This document shows positions 23,730 to 56,190 of a DNA stretch of 64,000 nt, piece by piece. The position numbers and the translations under genes were made by a program. This DNA is from Streptomyces sp. NBC_00878. GTDB lineage: Bacteria; Actinomycetota; Actinomycetes; Streptomycetales; Streptomycetaceae. The notes under the pieces are model-generated. The model had not been told where the DNA came from. It did not search any database and saw only the letters and a list, made by a program, of their open reading frames with translations. The stretch lies in the NCBI RefSeq assembly GCF_026341515.1, contig NZ_JAPEOK010000001.1:124001-188000 (forward strand), given 5' to 3'. The stretch's first letter is position 1. Every line of letters begins with the position of its first letter.

Positions 23730-26700
23730 GTGACGGACGAAGCACAGCTCGTCGAGTACATCCGACGCCTGACCGGTGACCTGCGCCAGACCCACAGACG
23801 GGTGAAGCAGTTGGAGGACGCCGGCCGCGAGCCGCTGGCCGTCGTCGGTATCGGCTGCCGTTTCCCCGGGGGCATCGCGGGCCCGGACGAGCTGTGGCGG
23901 CTGGTGGACGAGGGCCGGGACGCCGTGGGCGCGATGCCCACCGGGCGGGGCTGGGACTTCGACGCCCTCTTCGCCCCGGACCCGGACGCGCCAGGGACCA
24001 GCCACGCCCGCGAGGGCGCCTTCCTGCACGACGCGGCCGAGTTCGACGCCGGCTTCTTCGGAATCTCCCCGCGTGAGGCACTGGCCATGGACCCGCAGCA
24101 GCGGCTGCTCCTGGAGACCGCCTGGGAGGCGCTGGAGCACGCCGGGATCGATCCGGCCTCCCTCGCCGGCAGCCGTACCGGCGTCTACGCCGGGCTGATG
24201 TACCACGACTACGCCGGTGAGTTGTCGACCATGCCGGACGAGGTGCAGGGCTTCCTGAGCACCGGGAACTCCGGGAGCGTGGTGTCCGGGCGGGTCGCGT
24301 ACGTCCTCGGCTTCGAGGGCCCGGCGCTGACCGTCGACACCGCCTGTTCGTCGTCCCTGGTCACCGTGCATCTGGCGAGCCGGGCGCTGCGGTCCGGCGA
24401 GTGTGATCTGGCGCTGGCCGGCGGTGTCACCGTCATGTCGACGCCGTCGACGTTCGTGGAGAACTCCCGGCAGGGCGGGCTGGCCGCCGACGGCCGCTGC
24501 AAGTCGTTCGCGGACGCCGCCGACGGCACCGGCTGGGGCGAGGGCTCGGCGATGCTCGTCCTGGAACGACTGTCCGACGCACAGCGCGACGGCCATCGGG
24601 TGCTGGCCGTCGTACGCGGCTCGGCCGTCAACCAGGACGGCGCCTCCAACGGGCTCACGGCGCCCAACGGGCCGTCCCAGCAACGGGTCATCCGGGCCGC
24701 GCTCGCCGATGCCCGGCTGACCGCCGCCGACATCGACGCCGTGGAGGCCCACGGCACCGGCACCACACTGGGCGATCCGATCGAGGCACAGGCGCTGCTG
24801 GCGACGTACGGCAAGGAGCGTCCCAAGGGGCAGCCGCTGCGGCTCGGGTCGGTCAAGTCGAACCTGGCCCACACTCAGGCCGCCGCCGGTGCCGCCGGGA
24901 TCATCAAGATGGTGATGGCGATCCGGCACGGCCGGCTGCCCCGCACCCTGCACGTCGACACGCCCAGCACCCAAGTCGACTGGAGCGCGGGAGCGGTGAC
25001 GCTCCTCACCGAGCCGTGCGACTGGCCCGACCTGGACCGGCCGCGCCGCGCGGCCGTCTCCTCCTTCGGAGTGAGCGGCACCAACGCCCACGTCATCCTG
25101 GAACAGGCCCCCGAACCGGACGAGACCGACGAGACGGACCCCGCCCGCTCCCCCGCGCTGCCCGCCGTCCCCGTCCTGCTGTCGGGCCGTGACCCCCAGG
25201 CACTGAGAGCTCAGGCCTCACGCCTCCACGATCATCTGACCCACGCCGGCGCACCGCCCCTCCTCGACGTCGCCCACTCCACCGCCGTCACCCGCGCCGC
25301 CCTGGACGAACGGGCCGCCGTCGTCGCGGACAGCACCGAAAGCCTCCTGGCCGCGCTCAAGGCGCTCGCCTCCGGTGAACCCGCGCCCGGGGTGTTCACC
25401 GGGCACGCCGAGGACCGCGCCACGGCGGTCCTCTTCACCGGGCAGGGTGCCCAACGCCCCGGTATGGGACGTGAGTTGCACGACGCCTTCCCCGCGTTCG
25501 CCACCGCCCTCGACGAGGTCTGCGGCCACCTCGACACGCACCTCGGCGGCTCGCTGCGGGCGCTGATGTTCGCCGAGCCGGACACGGCGGAAGCGGCCCT
25601 GCTCGACGAGACGCGGTACACACAGGCCGCCACGTTCGCGCTGGAGGTCGCGCTCCACCGGCTGGTCGAGGGGTGGGGCGTGGTGCCCGGCCACCTCGCC
25701 GGGCACTCGATCGGCGAGCTGACCGCCGCACATGTCTCGGGGATGCTGTCGCTGCCGGACGCGTGCGCGCTGGTCGCCGCCCGGGGCCGGCTGATGCAGG
25801 CGCTGCCGGAGGGCGGCGCGATGGTCGCGCTGGAGGCCGCCGAGGACGAGGTGGCCCCGCTGCTGGCAGGCCAGGAGGACACCGTCGCGCTGGCCGCCGT
25901 CAACGGCGAGCGTTCCGTCGTCGCCTCCGGTACGACGGCCGCCGTCGCCGCGATCGCCGAGCACTTCGCCGGAATCGGCCGCCGCACCCGGCAGTTGAAG
26001 GTGTCCCACGCCTTCCACTCGCCGCTCATGGAGCCGATGCTGGACGAGTTCCGGGCCGTCGTACGGACCCTGGAGTTCCATCCCCCGGCCGTACCCGTCG
26101 TCTCCAGCGTCACCGGCACACTCCAGGAGCCGGACCGGTGGGCCGACCCCGACTACTGGGCCCGGCAGGTCCGTGACACGGTCCGCTTCCATGACGTGCT
26201 GCGCACCCTGCGCGCGGCCGGTACGACCGCCCAGTTCGAGCTGGGCCCGGACGGCGCCCTGACCGCGCTGGCCGAACCCGGCGACGACACCCTGCTGAGC
26301 GTCGCCGCGCAGCGCCGCGACCAGCCCGAAGCACGGGCCCTGGTCGGTGCGCTCGCCGCCCTTCACACCGGCGGCGTCGCCGTGGACTGGGCGGCGTTCT
26401 TCGCGGGCCGGGGTGCCCGTGCCGTCGCCCTGCCCACCTACGGCTTCCAGCGGCGCGACTACTGGCTGCGCCCCAAACCCGGGGCCCGCGGCCGGTCCGC
26501 CGCCGGACTCGCCGCCGCCGGGCATCCGCTGCTCACCGGGGCCACCGGCGTCGTCGGCACCGGGCTGCACATCCTGACCGGCCGACTCGGCCTGGACACC
26601 CACCCCTGGCTCGCCGACCACGCCGTCGGCGGCACCGTCCTCGTCCCGGGCACCGCCTTCGTCGACCTCGCCCTGCACGCCGCCTGCCACAGCGCCGTCG

Positions 26701-29700
26701 GCGCGGACGTCGGCGCGGACACCCTCACCGTCGGCGAACTCGTCCTGCACGCCCCGCTGACACTGCCCCCGACCGGCGCCGTCCGCGTCCAGGCCGTCCT
26801 CGACGCCCCCGACACCGAGGGCACTCACACCTTCACCGTTGCCTCCCAGCCCGAGAACGCGGTCGACGACACCTGGACCGTGCACGCCGAAGGCACCCTC
26901 GGCACCACCCCGGCCACTCCCCCACGGCCCCTCGACGCCTCCTGGCCGCCCGCCGGGGCCACCGCCCTGCCCATCGAGTCGCTGTACGACGGCCTCGCCG
27001 CCGGCGGCTTCGCCTACGGCCCCGCCTTCCAGGGCGTACGACGGGCCTGGCGGCACGGCGACGACGTGTACGCCGAGGTCGCCCTCCCCGAGGCCGCGTC
27101 GGCCGACGCCGACGCGTTCGCGCTGCATCCGGCGCTGTTCGACGCCGCCCTGCAGGCGGCCGTCCACGCGGGCGGCCCCCTCACCGAGGGCGGCGACGGG
27201 GGCAGGCTGCCGTTCGTCTGGGACGGGGTCGCTCTGTACGCCACCGGCGCGACCGCGCTGCGCGTCCGGATCACCCCGACCGGCCCCGACACCCTCGCGC
27301 TGGCCCTCGCGGACCCGGCCGGTGCACCCGTGGCGACGGTCAACTCGCTGACAGTGCGGGCCGCTCCGGCCTCCCTGACCGCCGCGCCGGTCACGGACGC
27401 CGCCGAGGGGCTGCATCTGCCGGGCTGGGAGGAACTGGCGCTGCCCGAGGAGCCCGCCGTCCCGCACGAGCGCTGGGCTCTGGCCGGGGTGGAGAGCGAC
27501 CTGCTGCCCGGCGCCGTCCATTTCCCGGACCTGACGGCCGAGGCGGACGCCGACGCCGTACTCGTCGCCCTCGATACTCGAGGCGACGTTCACGACGCGA
27601 CCGGGCGTGCGCTGGGTGTCGTACGGGACTGGATCGGTGCCGAGCACGACAAACGGCTCGTCGTGCTGGTGCGGGGCGCGGTGCGGGTCGGCGAGGACGA
27701 GCCCCCGCCCGACCCGGCCGCAGCGGCCGTCTGGGCGCTGCTCGGATCAGCCGCCCACGAGAACCCCGACCGCATCACCGTCCTCGACTGGGACCGTGAC
27801 GAACGCTCGGCCGCGGTCATCGCCCGCGCGGCGTCGCTGCCCGAGCCCCGCCTCGCCCTGCGCGCCGGTGCCGTCCACACGCCCCGGCTGGTGCCGCTGG
27901 CCGGGCACCCGGCGCTGCTTCCACCCGCCGACGGGCCGTGGGTCCTGGACCGGACCGGTGACAGCGGCACCATCGACGACCTGTCCCTGACTCCGGCGGC
28001 GGACGATGTCACCGCGCCGCTCGCTCCCGGGATGGTCCGGGTCGACGTCCGTGCCGCGGGCGTCAACTTCCGGGACGTCGTCGTCGCCCTCGGGATGGTG
28101 CCGGCGCTGCGCGGCCTCGGCGGTGAACTCGCCGGTGTGGTCCGCGAAGTCGGCCCCGATGTGCCCGGTCTGAAGCCTGGTGACCGGGTGCTCGGGCTCG
28201 CGCCGCGCGCCTTCGGGCCCGTCGCCGTCACCGACCACCGCTGGCTCGCCCCGATGCCCGACGGCTGGACCTTCGCCCAGGCCGCCGCCATACCCGTCGC
28301 CTATCTCACCGCCTACTACGGGCTCGTCGACCTCGCGGGCGTCCGGCCCGGTCACAAGGTCCTCGTCCACGCCGGCGCGGGCGGTGTCGGCACCGCGGCC
28401 GTCCAGTTGGCCCGGCATCTGGGCGCCGAGGTGTTCGCCACCGCCAGCTCCGGCAAGCGGGACGCGCTGCGCGCCGCCGGGCTCGACGACCAACACACCG
28501 CCGACTCCCGCACCTTGGGCTTCGCCGACCACTTCCTGGCCGCCACCGGCGGGACCGGCCTGGACGTCGTCCTGGACTGCCTCGCCGGGGAGTTCGTCGA
28601 CGCCGGTCTGCGGCTGCTGCCCCGCGGCGGACGCTTCCTGGAGATGGGCAAGACCGACATCCGCGAACCGGAGGCAGTGGCCGCCACCCATCCTGGCGTG
28701 GCCTACACCGCGTACGACCTCAACGAAGCACCGCCGGACCGGATGCAGGAGATGCTGCACACCGTGCTCGCGCTGTTCGCCGACGGCGCGCTGACCCCAC
28801 CGCCCCTCACCACATGGGACGTACGCCGGGCCCGGGACGCGTTCCGGGCACTCAGCCAGGCCACACTGGTCGGCAAAGCCGTCCTCACCCTGCCTCCTCC
28901 TCTGAATCCTGACGGCGTGTTCGTCGTCACCGGCGCGAGCGGAAACCTCGGCGGGCTCCTCACCCGACACCTCGTCAGCCGGCACGGCGCCCGGCATCTG
29001 CTGCTCCTGAGCCGCCGGGGCCCCGAGGCACCCGGCGCGGCCGAGCTGGAGACGGAACTGCGGACCGCCGGCGCTGTCGAGGTCACCACGCTCGCCTGTG
29101 ACGTCGCCGACCGGGCCGCCCTGCACGGCGTACTCGCGGGACTCGACCAGCCGGTCACGGCCGTCGTGCACACCGCCGGTGTCCTCGACGACGGCCTCGC
29201 GGCAAGGCTCACCGACGAGCAACTGCACCGCGTACTGCGGCCGAAGACGGACGCCGCCGTCCACCTCGACGGCGTGCTGCGTGAACTCGGCCACGACCCC
29301 GCCCTGTTCGTCCTGTTCTCCTCCGCCTCCGGCCTCACCGGCAACCCCGGGCAGGCCAACTACGCCGCCGCCAACGTCTCTTTGGACGCCCTCGCCGCCC
29401 GCCGCCGGGCCGTCGGCCACGCCGGGCTCTCGCTCGCCTGGGGCGCCTGGGAGCAGTCCGGTGGCATGACCGCCGCACTCAGCGATACCGACCAGCGCCG
29501 CATGGCCCGCTCCGGACTGCGCGCGCTCACCGCCGAACACGGACTCGCCCTCTTCGACGCCGCGCTCGGCGCCGACACCGACACCCTCGCCCCCATCGCC
29601 CTGGACACCGCCGCCCTGCGAGCCCAGGCCGAGGCCGGCACCCTGCCGCCCGTCTTCCGGGGCCTGGTCCGCAACCCCCGGCTGCGGCGCGCGGCGACCG

Positions 29701-30221
29701 CCGGCCCCGGCACGGCCGAACCCGGCCTGGCCGAACGGCTGGCGGCGCTCTCCGAGGCGGAGCGCGACCGGCTGCTCCTCGACCTCGTCCACCGGCACAC
29801 CGCGACCGTCCTCGGCCACAGCGCCCCGGGGGCCGTCGCCCGACACCGCACCTTCCGTGAACTCGGATTCGACTCTCTCACCGCCGTCGAACTGCGCAAC
29901 AGCATCGGAGCCGCCACCGGCCTGAAGCTGCCCGCCACACTCGTCTTCGACCACCCCACCCCACAGGCCGTCGCCACGCTCCTGCTCGACGGACTCGCAC
30001 CGCCCGCCGCCTCCCCGGCCCAGAACGCCCTGGCCGCACTGACCGCACTGACCGCGGCGCTCGCCGAGGTCCCGGCCGACGATCCGGACCACGGCCTGCT
30101 CGACGACCGGCTGAACCGACTCTGGGAGGGCCTGCGCGAGCCCGGCACCACCGCGGAGCAGAACCTCACCGCGGTCACCGACGACGACCTGTTCGCCATG
30201 GTCGACGACGGCTACCGCTGA
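23730..30221 (+). CDS. PKS-1: type I polyketide synthase, one module KS-AT(malonyl)-DH-ER-KR-ACP
   Basis: 2163 aa from the GTG at 23730, where a docking coiled coil begins ([20 protein letters not shown]). KS about 34-455 with Cys206 in [15 protein letters not shown], and KSNLAHTQ, which keeps the catalytic His. AT about 568-870: Ser660 in GHSIGE and HAFH at 760-763 indicate malonyl-CoA. DH about 925-1215: His964 in [11 protein letters not shown] and Asp1138 are intact. ER about 1409-1715: [16 protein letters not shown] binds NADPH. KR about 1730-1910: B-type VLDD motif, Ser1865, Tyr1878. ACP about 1985-2090: phosphopantetheine Ser2049 in GFDSL. The C-terminal docking helix ends [13 protein letters not shown]. 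The module extends a chain by two carbons and reduces it completely. The KS has its Cys and there is no loading domain, so an upstream protein must supply the chain. Confidence 0.95.
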   Translation: MTDEAQLVEYIRRLTGDLRQTHRRVKQLEDAGREPLAVVGIGCRFPGGIAGPDELWRLVDEGRDAVGAMPTGRGWDFDALFAPDPDAPGTSHAREGAFLHDAAEFDAGFFGISPREALAMDPQQRLLLETAWEALEHAGIDPASLAGSRTGVYAGLMYHDYAGELSTMPDEVQGFLSTGNSGSVVSGRVAYVLGFEGPALTVDTACSSSLVTVHLASRALRSGECDLALAGGVTVMSTPSTFVENSRQGGLAADGRCKSFADAADGTGWGEGSAMLVLERLSDAQRDGHRVLAVVRGSAVNQDGASNGLTAPNGPSQQRVIRAALADARLTAADIDAVEAHGTGTTLGDPIEAQALLATYGKERPKGQPLRLGSVKSNLAHTQAAAGAAGIIKMVMAIRHGRLPRTLHVDTPSTQVDWSAGAVTLLTEPCDWPDLDRPRRAAVSSFGVSGTNAHVILEQAPEPDETDETDPARSPALPAVPVLLSGRDPQALRAQASRLHDHLTHAGAPPLLDVAHSTAVTRAALDERAAVVADSTESLLAALKALASGEPAPGVFTGHAEDRATAVLFTGQGAQRPGMGRELHDAFPAFATALDEVCGHLDTHLGGSLRALMFAEPDTAEAALLDETRYTQAATFALEVALHRLVEGWGVVPGHLAGHSIGELTAAHVSGMLSLPDACALVAARGRLMQALPEGGAMVALEAAEDEVAPLLAGQEDTVALAAVNGERSVVASGTTAAVAAIAEHFAGIGRRTRQLKVSHAFHSPLMEPMLDEFRAVVRTLEFHPPAVPVVSSVTGTLQEPDRWADPDYWARQVRDTVRFHDVLRTLRAAGTTAQFELGPDGALTALAEPGDDTLLSVAAQRRDQPEARALVGALAALHTGGVAVDWAAFFAGRGARAVALPTYGFQRRDYWLRPKPGARGRSAAGLAAAGHPLLTGATGVVGTGLHILTGRLGLDTHPWLADHAVGGTVLVPGTAFVDLALHAACHSAVGADVGADTLTVGELVLHAPLTLPPTGAVRVQAVLDAPDTEGTHTFTVASQPENAVDDTWTVHAEGTLGTTPATPPRPLDASWPPAGATALPIESLYDGLAAGGFAYGPAFQGVRRAWRHGDDVYAEVALPEAASADADAFALHPALFDAALQAAVHAGGPLTEGGDGGRLPFVWDGVALYATGATALRVRITPTGPDTLALALADPAGAPVATVNSLTVRAAPASLTAAPVTDAAEGLHLPGWEELALPEEPAVPHERWALAGVESDLLPGAVHFPDLTAEADADAVLVALDTRGDVHDATGRALGVVRDWIGAEHDKRLVVLVRGAVRVGEDEPPPDPAAAAVWALLGSAAHENPDRITVLDWDRDERSAAVIARAASLPEPRLALRAGAVHTPRLVPLAGHPALLPPADGPWVLDRTGDSGTIDDLSLTPAADDVTAPLAPGMVRVDVRAAGVNFRDVVVALGMVPALRGLGGELAGVVREVGPDVPGLKPGDRVLGLAPRAFGPVAVTDHRWLAPMPDGWTFAQAAAIPVAYLTAYYGLVDLAGVRPGHKVLVHAGAGGVGTAAVQLARHLGAEVFATASSGKRDALRAAGLDDQHTADSRTLGFADHFLAATGGTGLDVVLDCLAGEFVDAGLRLLPRGGRFLEMGKTDIREPEAVAATHPGVAYTAYDLNEAPPDRMQEMLHTVLALFADGALTPPPLTTWDVRRARDAFRALSQATLVGKAVLTLPPPLNPDGVFVVTGASGNLGGLLTRHLVSRHGARHLLLLSRRGPEAPGAAELETELRTAGAVEVTTLACDVADRAALHGVLAGLDQPVTAVVHTAGVLDDGLAARLTDEQLHRVLRPKTDAAVHLDGVLRELGHDPALFVLFSSASGLTGNPGQANYAAANVSLDALAARRRAVGHAGLSLAWGAWEQSGGMTAALSDTDQRRMARSGLRALTAEHGLALFDAALGADTDTLAPIALDTAALRAQAEAGTLPPVFRGLVRNPRLRRAATAGPGTAEPGLAERLAALSEAERDRLLLDLVHRHTATVLGHSAPGAVARHRTFRELGFDSLTAVELRNSIGAATGLKLPATLVFDHPTPQAVATLLLDGLAPPAASPAQNALAALTALTAALAEVPADDPDHGLLDDRLNRLWEGLREPGTTAEQNLTAVTDDDLFAMVDDGYR

Positions 30222-30277
30222 GCCCACCGCACGCCCTCCGCACATCCCGACCCGCTCCCCGAGGAAGTGACGCCCGC

Positions 30278-36760
<6,483 letters not shown>

Positions 36761-36839
36761 CTCCGCGGCCGGTCACCGTGCGAGCCGAAGACCCGCCCGG
36801 TGACCGGCCGGCGAGGGAGTGGTGTGGTGTTCCGTGCCG

Positions 36840-39473
36840 TCAGGCCGCTTCGCGTAAGGCTTCCTTGACGTAGAGCGGGAGTTCCTGCCGGGAGGTGATG
36901 TCGAGCTTGCGGTAGACCCTGGTGAGGTGCTGTTCGACGGTGCTGACCGTGATGAAGAGTTCCTCGGAGATCTCGCGGTTGGTGGAGCCCCGGGCCGCGA
37001 GGACGGCGACGCGCAGCTCCGACTCGCTGAGTTTGGCGGCCGGGTTCAGGGACCGGGGGCCGTGCAGGACGCGGTGGGCGGGGCGGTCGCCGACGGTCAG
37101 GGCGGCGATGCGTTCGAGCAGGGCACCGCAGCGGGACTCCTCGGCGAGTTGTCCGGCCTCGCGCAGGACGAGTTCGGCCGGGCCGGTCTGGCCGAGGTCC
37201 TGGTACGCCTCGGCGAGGTCGGCCAGGGCGTCGGCCAGCACCCAGCCGCCGCTGATCTCCCGCAGCCGCTCGACGGCGTGGCTGAGCAGGACAGGACGTT
37301 CCTGCTGTCCGGCGAGCCGGGCCCGGACCCTGAGCCACTGTCCGGGAAAGAGCATGCCGGTGTTGTCGGAAGCGCGGGCTTCGTGCGCGGCGAGCAGGTG
37401 GGCGCACTCCTGGTCGTTGCCGATCCTGAGCCAGGTCTCGGCCGCGTCGATGCGCCAGGCGGGCTCGAACCAGTCGGGCAGCAGCCAGCGCTCGGCGCAC
37501 TTGCCGATCGTGAGGAAGTCCGAGAGCGCGAGGTGGGGGCGATCGATGCCGGCCAGGAAGTGACCGCGGGCTTGCAGGTAGGAAAAGGAGAAGACGCTCT
37601 GCGCGAAGTCGTCCGGCAGTGGCCGGTCGAGCAGCCGGGTGGCCTCCTCGTAGCGGCCGGTGGCGACGCAGACGTCGATGAGGACGGCGAGGGGGCTGCC
37701 GTAGAGCCAGTAGCTGGGTTCGCCGGTGCCGGCCGCGAGGACGTCGCGGGCGTAGGTCTCGGCCTCGGTGAGCCGGCCGCGGACGAGCGCGACCTCGGCG
37801 CGGACGCCGGTGAAGATCTGCCGCCAGCCCTCGACGCCGCGTTCGGTGGCCTCGCGGATGAAGTGCGCGGCCCACGCGTCGGCGAGGTGGGGGCGTCCCC
37901 GGCTCAGGCAGATCAGCGCGGAAACGATCAGTGGGAAGGTGGTGTCGCCGAGCGCGAGGGTGCGCAGGTGTTCCTCCGCGTCGTGCGTCTCGGGGCTGCG
38001 GGCGCTCAGTCGGCTGAGGCAGAAGTCGAACTTCAGCAGATCCGTCAGGGACTGTCCGGCGCCGGGACCGAGGGACGAGGTGTCGCAGAGGCCGGGGACA
38101 ACTTGGAAGAGCCAGGGCCAGTTGTCGCTCTCCGGGTCGTGGCATCCGATGTGGGCGTCCTCGGCCTGCGGGAATGTGGACCGGAGGACCGTGACGCCCT
38201 CCTCCATCCGGCCGCATTCGAGCAGCAGCCGGGCGCGTAGGACACTGCGGGCGTGACAGGGTTCGTGGCCGTGGGGGCAGGGCTCTCGCATCGACTGGTC
38301 GAGGAATCTGGGAGCGGCTGTCCAGGGTTCGGTGCGCATGCTCAGGACGTAGCGTTTCAGCACCAGGCGGACGAAGTCCCGGCAGTCCGTGGTGTCTTCC
38401 TGGGCCAGGGCTAAGCAGTCGTCGGCGAAGCGGGCGTCGTCCTCGTCGAGCGCCTCGGCTGCGGCGCGTTCCAGAACCGCGGCCTGCCAGGTGCCGCCGA
38501 CGGCGCGGGTCCGCAGGAGCAGGCGGGCCAGTTCGGTGGCGCCGGTGCCGCGTCGGTACAGCAGTTCGCCGGCCTCGGCGTCGAGGCCGGCCCGCTGCGC
38601 CTCCCCGACGTGTTCGAGGATTCCGGCGGCGACCAGCGGGTGGCGGATGTGCCAACCGCGGACCAGCCCGGCCGCGTCCAGCAGATTGCGGCCGTAGTCG
38701 ATCGCGGTGGGACTCAGCCGCAGGACGGCGGCCAGGCTGTCGGGGTCGGAGAACTCGCCGAGCACGGCCATACCGGCGGCGACCTTCAGGGCGAGCGGTC
38801 CGCTGTCGCGCGCGCAGTCGACGGCCTCCTGGACGAAGAGGCCGTGCGGTTGGGGCCACTGGGCCATGGACAGCGCCATGCGCAGTTCCTCGGACAGGGC
38901 GCGCAGCAGGAGGGGATTGCCGCCGCTGGCGGTCAACGCCTCCTCGACGCTGTCCAGGGAGGAGCTGCCGCGCAGCCAGGTCCACAGTTCGTGGCCCTGC
39001 TCCACGGTCAGCGGGCGCAGCCGGACCCAGTGGACATGGGGCTGGCGCAGCAGGTCGCGGTGGAGGGCGGGGGCGAAGGCGCCGCCGAACGGCAGCAGGG
39101 TGAGGACCAGCATCACCCGCCTGTTGCCCAGGCGCCGCAGCGCGTCGAGGAGGAGACGGGTGCCGTGTTCGTCCTGGCCCTGTGGGTCGTCACGGCACAC
39201 GACGATGGGTGCGTCGCGGGACAGGTCTTCCAGTCGGTCGACGAAGTCCTCGACGTCGTGGGCCGTGGCCGCTTCCCCTGCCGGCGCCGTGCGGGGGATC
39301 GTGAGGACGGTCGCCCCCTGTTCGGCGCAGTACTGGGCGAACAGGTCGAGGATGCGGGTCTTCCCGCAACCGACGCCGCCCTCCAGAATGACGCTCAGTG
39401 CGCTGCCGCGCTGGCACCAGGCATACAGGGCTTTCATGGACTGGAATTCGCCATCTTGGCTGTTAGGCATCAT
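36840..39473 (-). CDS. LAL-type LuxR-family transcriptional activator of the PKS cluster
   Basis: 877 aa from the ATG at 39473, with GAGG about 10 nt upstream. A TTG start at 39539 would add 22 residues. An N-terminal STAND/AAA-like ATPase has Walker A GGVGCGKT (residues 32-39) and Walker-B-like APIVVCRDDP. A long TPR-like helical middle follows, and the C-terminus is a LuxR helix-turn-helix (SESELRVAVLAARGSTNREI, then VSTVEQHLTRVYRKLDI). LAL proteins are common pathway activators of modular PKS clusters. Leu354 (38414-38412) and Leu873 (36857-36855) are encoded by TTA, so expression should depend on the bldA tRNA and be delayed to late growth. The gene lies downstream of PKS-3 on the same strand but has its own promoter (39629-39656). 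Confidence 0.92.
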   Translation of the reverse strand: MMPNSQDGEFQSMKALYAWCQRGSALSVILEGGVGCGKTRILDLFAQYCAEQGATVLTIPRTAPAGEAATAHDVEDFVDRLEDLSRDAPIVVCRDDPQGQDEHGTRLLLDALRRLGNRRVMLVLTLLPFGGAFAPALHRDLLRQPHVHWVRLRPLTVEQGHELWTWLRGSSSLDSVEEALTASGGNPLLLRALSEELRMALSMAQWPQPHGLFVQEAVDCARDSGPLALKVAAGMAVLGEFSDPDSLAAVLRLSPTAIDYGRNLLDAAGLVRGWHIRHPLVAAGILEHVGEAQRAGLDAEAGELLYRRGTGATELARLLLRTRAVGGTWQAAVLERAAAEALDEDDARFADDCLALAQEDTTDCRDFVRLVLKRYVLSMRTEPWTAAPRFLDQSMREPCPHGHEPCHARSVLRARLLLECGRMEEGVTVLRSTFPQAEDAHIGCHDPESDNWPWLFQVVPGLCDTSSLGPGAGQSLTDLLKFDFCLSRLSARSPETHDAEEHLRTLALGDTTFPLIVSALICLSRGRPHLADAWAAHFIREATERGVEGWRQIFTGVRAEVALVRGRLTEAETYARDVLAAGTGEPSYWLYGSPLAVLIDVCVATGRYEEATRLLDRPLPDDFAQSVFSFSYLQARGHFLAGIDRPHLALSDFLTIGKCAERWLLPDWFEPAWRIDAAETWLRIGNDQECAHLLAAHEARASDNTGMLFPGQWLRVRARLAGQQERPVLLSHAVERLREISGGWVLADALADLAEAYQDLGQTGPAELVLREAGQLAEESRCGALLERIAALTVGDRPAHRVLHGPRSLNPAAKLSESELRVAVLAARGSTNREISEELFITVSTVEQHLTRVYRKLDITSRQELPLYVKEALREAA

Positions 39474-39886
39474 CGTATTCCACCTCTGATCCCACACCCA
39501 CCGCGAACGCGGCGTGAACACTGTTGGCACGCTAGACAATTAGCCCGGCCACTGCCAAGGAATGTGCCGGAAACCAGCACGCTCACCTTAGTTAACCATT
39601 TCGGCGGCCAATCACCGGGCACACCACGACTATAGACGGACCTCTCTGACTTTCAAGTAAAATTTGACGCCTTAAGAGAGTCCTAACGCTCGCATTCGTA
39701 CCGACACCCCAGAATGGATCTACTGATACCTCACGCCCACCTGACCATTAACGACAGTCCATCCCCCACTCATTTCCGCCATTCTGCTAGCGCAATATAT
39801 GGGCCAGTGCAGCCCAGCTCCAGTAAATGTGACGAAGAACGCAAGTGGAAAGTGGTTTGCGAAAGGAAAACTTCAAAAAGGCTATT
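39474..39886. other. AT-richer intergenic region between PKS-3 and the LAL gene
   Basis: This 413-nt stretch is clearly richer in A/T than any other in the window and codes for nothing evident. It carries the probable LAL promoter on the minus strand, a CCCCAG half-site at 39707-39712, and an imperfectly spaced inverted pair TTGGCA (39524-39529) and TGCCAA (39553-39558) downstream of the transcription start. Confidence 0.6.
39629..39656 (-). promoter_or_regulatory. Probable sigma-70-type promoter of the LAL gene
   Basis: On the minus strand, TTGAAA (39656-39651) is followed by a 16-nt spacer and TATAGT (39634-39629). These are close to the TTGACA and TATAAT consensus used by the principal actinomycete sigma factor. 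Start of transcription is expected near 39622, giving a leader of about 150 nt to the ATG at 39473. Confidence 0.65.
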
Positions 39887-54769
<14,883 letters not shown>

Positions 54770-54881
54770 AGCCTTGTGGCTCCCTGGGTTCTGCCGCCCG
54801 GTGGTGCCGCCGGGGTACGAAGCGGACGGTCCGGTGCCTGATCGGACGCTATGGCCGCGATGGAGTGGTGTAACCCCCAGA

Positions 54882-54930
54882 AGAGGTCCGCCCGCCACCC
54901 CTATGGGCGGGGCGGAACCTCTAGGGGTGG
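54882..54930 (-). promoter_or_regulatory. Two mutually exclusive hairpins between P450 and PKS-3
   Basis: Structure 1 pairs 54882-54896 with 54905-54922 (AGAGGT/ACCTCT plus a GC-rich stem with two single-base bulges). Structure 2 pairs CCACCCCTA (54895-54903) perfectly with TAGGGGTGG (54922-54930). The two share bases and cannot form together. They lie 17 bp after the P450 stop and about 110 bp before the PKS-3 start. They could act as an attenuator or mRNA-processing element, or the repeat could be an operator. A CTAGGG half-site (54921-54926) lies in structure 2 and a CCCCAG half-site at 54875-54880 lies just beside it. Confidence 0.6.
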
Positions 54931-54946
54931 GGGGCGACCTGCTGGA

Positions 54947-56146
54947 TCACCAGGCCACGGGGAGCGCGAGGGCGCCGTGGACCATGTTGTAGCCGCGGAA
55001 GGCGATCTCGCCTCGTGGAACGGCGAGCCGGATGCCGGGGAAGCGGCGCAGCAGGGCGGTGAAGCCGACCTTCATCTCGATCAGGGTCATGGCGGCGCCC
55101 GGGCAGCGGTGCAGTCCGTGGCCGAAGCCGAGCTGCCGGCCCTGGGGGCGGGTCAGGTCGAGGCGGTCGGGGTCGGGGTAGTGGGCGGGGTCACGGTTGG
55201 CGGCGGCCAGGGCGGGGACGACGTACTCGCCCTTCTTGATGGTGACGCCGCCCAGTTCGATGTCCTCGGTGGCGGTCCGGCCGCCGGTGGCGGAGATGAC
55301 GCTGAGGTAGCGCATCAGTTCCTCGACTGCGGTGTCGAGGACTTGGGGGTCGTCGCGCAGCAGGGCGAGCTGGTCGGGGTGGTCGAAGAGTGCGAGGAGG
55401 CCGAGGCCGAGGGTGTTGGCGACGGTGTCGAAGCCCGCGGTGAGGTGCATGTTGGCGATGCCGACGATCTCCGCGTCGGAGAGGTCGTCGCCGTGGTCGC
55501 GGGCGAGCATGCCGATCATGCCGTCGCCGGGTTCGTCGCGCTGGGCGGTGACGACGTCGAGCATGAACCGATGGGCGGCGGCGACGAGTTCCCTCGCCTC
55601 CTCGGCGGTGGCGGCGAGCCCGGGGGCCTGTTCGCTGATCCGCAGGTAGGTGTCGCGCTGTTCGTCGCTGAGGCCGAGGAGTTCGCAGATGGCGAGCAGC
55701 GGGAAGGGCGAGGCGAACGCGGTCATGAGGTCGGTGCCGGGGCCGCCGCGCTCCAGGGTGTCCAGGCAGTGCTCGGCGATCTTCTCCAGGCGGGGGACGA
55801 TGTCCCGCATCCGGCGGGCGGTGAAGCTGCCGGCGACGGTGCGGCGCAGCCGGGTGTGGTGGGGCGGGTCCATGTTGACGAAGCTGCCCGGGGACACTTC
55901 GAGTCCGGTGTCGTCGACGCCGGGGAGCATGAGGGTGAGGGGGGTGAGGGCGCTGCTGAGCCGGGGGTCGTTGAGGACCTGGCGGACGTCGTCGTAGCGG
56001 GTGACGACCCAGATGTCGCGGCCGTCGATCATGCGGTACTTGGTGACGGGCTCCTGGCGCTGGGCGCGGCGCAGGTCGGCGCCGGGGTCGAAGGGGCAGA
56101 GGTCGTCCCGCTGGTAGGGCAGGGGGGTTTCCATCTCCAGGGGCAT
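54947..56146 (-). CDS. Cytochrome P450 (tailoring oxidase of the polyketide)
   Basis: 399 aa from the ATG at 56146, which has GGAG about 6 nt upstream. A longer in-frame reading runs into the PKS-4 sequence and is rejected. The heme-binding motif is FGHGLHRCPGA with Cys348. The I-helix has LTAGFDTVAN (Asp240, Thr241, then Val where a second Thr/Ser is usual). The K-helix ExxR is EELMR, and the AVPRGEIAFRGYN end is typical of bacterial class I P450s in macrolide clusters (CYP105/107-like). It should hydroxylate or epoxidise the polyketide using external ferredoxin and reductase, since no ferredoxin gene is adjacent. It lies 44 bp downstream of PKS-4 and 177 bp upstream of PKS-3 and is probably in one transcript with PKS-4. 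Confidence 0.93.
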   Translation of the reverse strand: MPLEMETPLPYQRDDLCPFDPGADLRRAQRQEPVTKYRMIDGRDIWVVTRYDDVRQVLNDPRLSSALTPLTLMLPGVDDTGLEVSPGSFVNMDPPHHTRLRRTVAGSFTARRMRDIVPRLEKIAEHCLDTLERGGPGTDLMTAFASPFPLLAICELLGLSDEQRDTYLRISEQAPGLAATAEEARELVAAAHRFMLDVVTAQRDEPGDGMIGMLARDHGDDLSDAEIVGIANMHLTAGFDTVANTLGLGLLALFDHPDQLALLRDDPQVLDTAVEELMRYLSVISATGGRTATEDIELGGVTIKKGEYVVPALAAANRDPAHYPDPDRLDLTRPQGRQLGFGHGLHRCPGAAMTLIEMKVGFTALLRRFPGIRLAVPRGEIAFRGYNMVHGALALPVAW

Positions 56147-56190
56147 GGTGTGCTCCGTGATTGCCGTGGGGGGCAGGTGGGTCGGGTGGG

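Noticed and set aside
54770..54898. N-terminal extension of PKS-3 to 54898
   Set aside because: It contains the intergenic hairpins, and its translation is not docking-like. The coiled-coil docking helix starts at the ATG at 54769.
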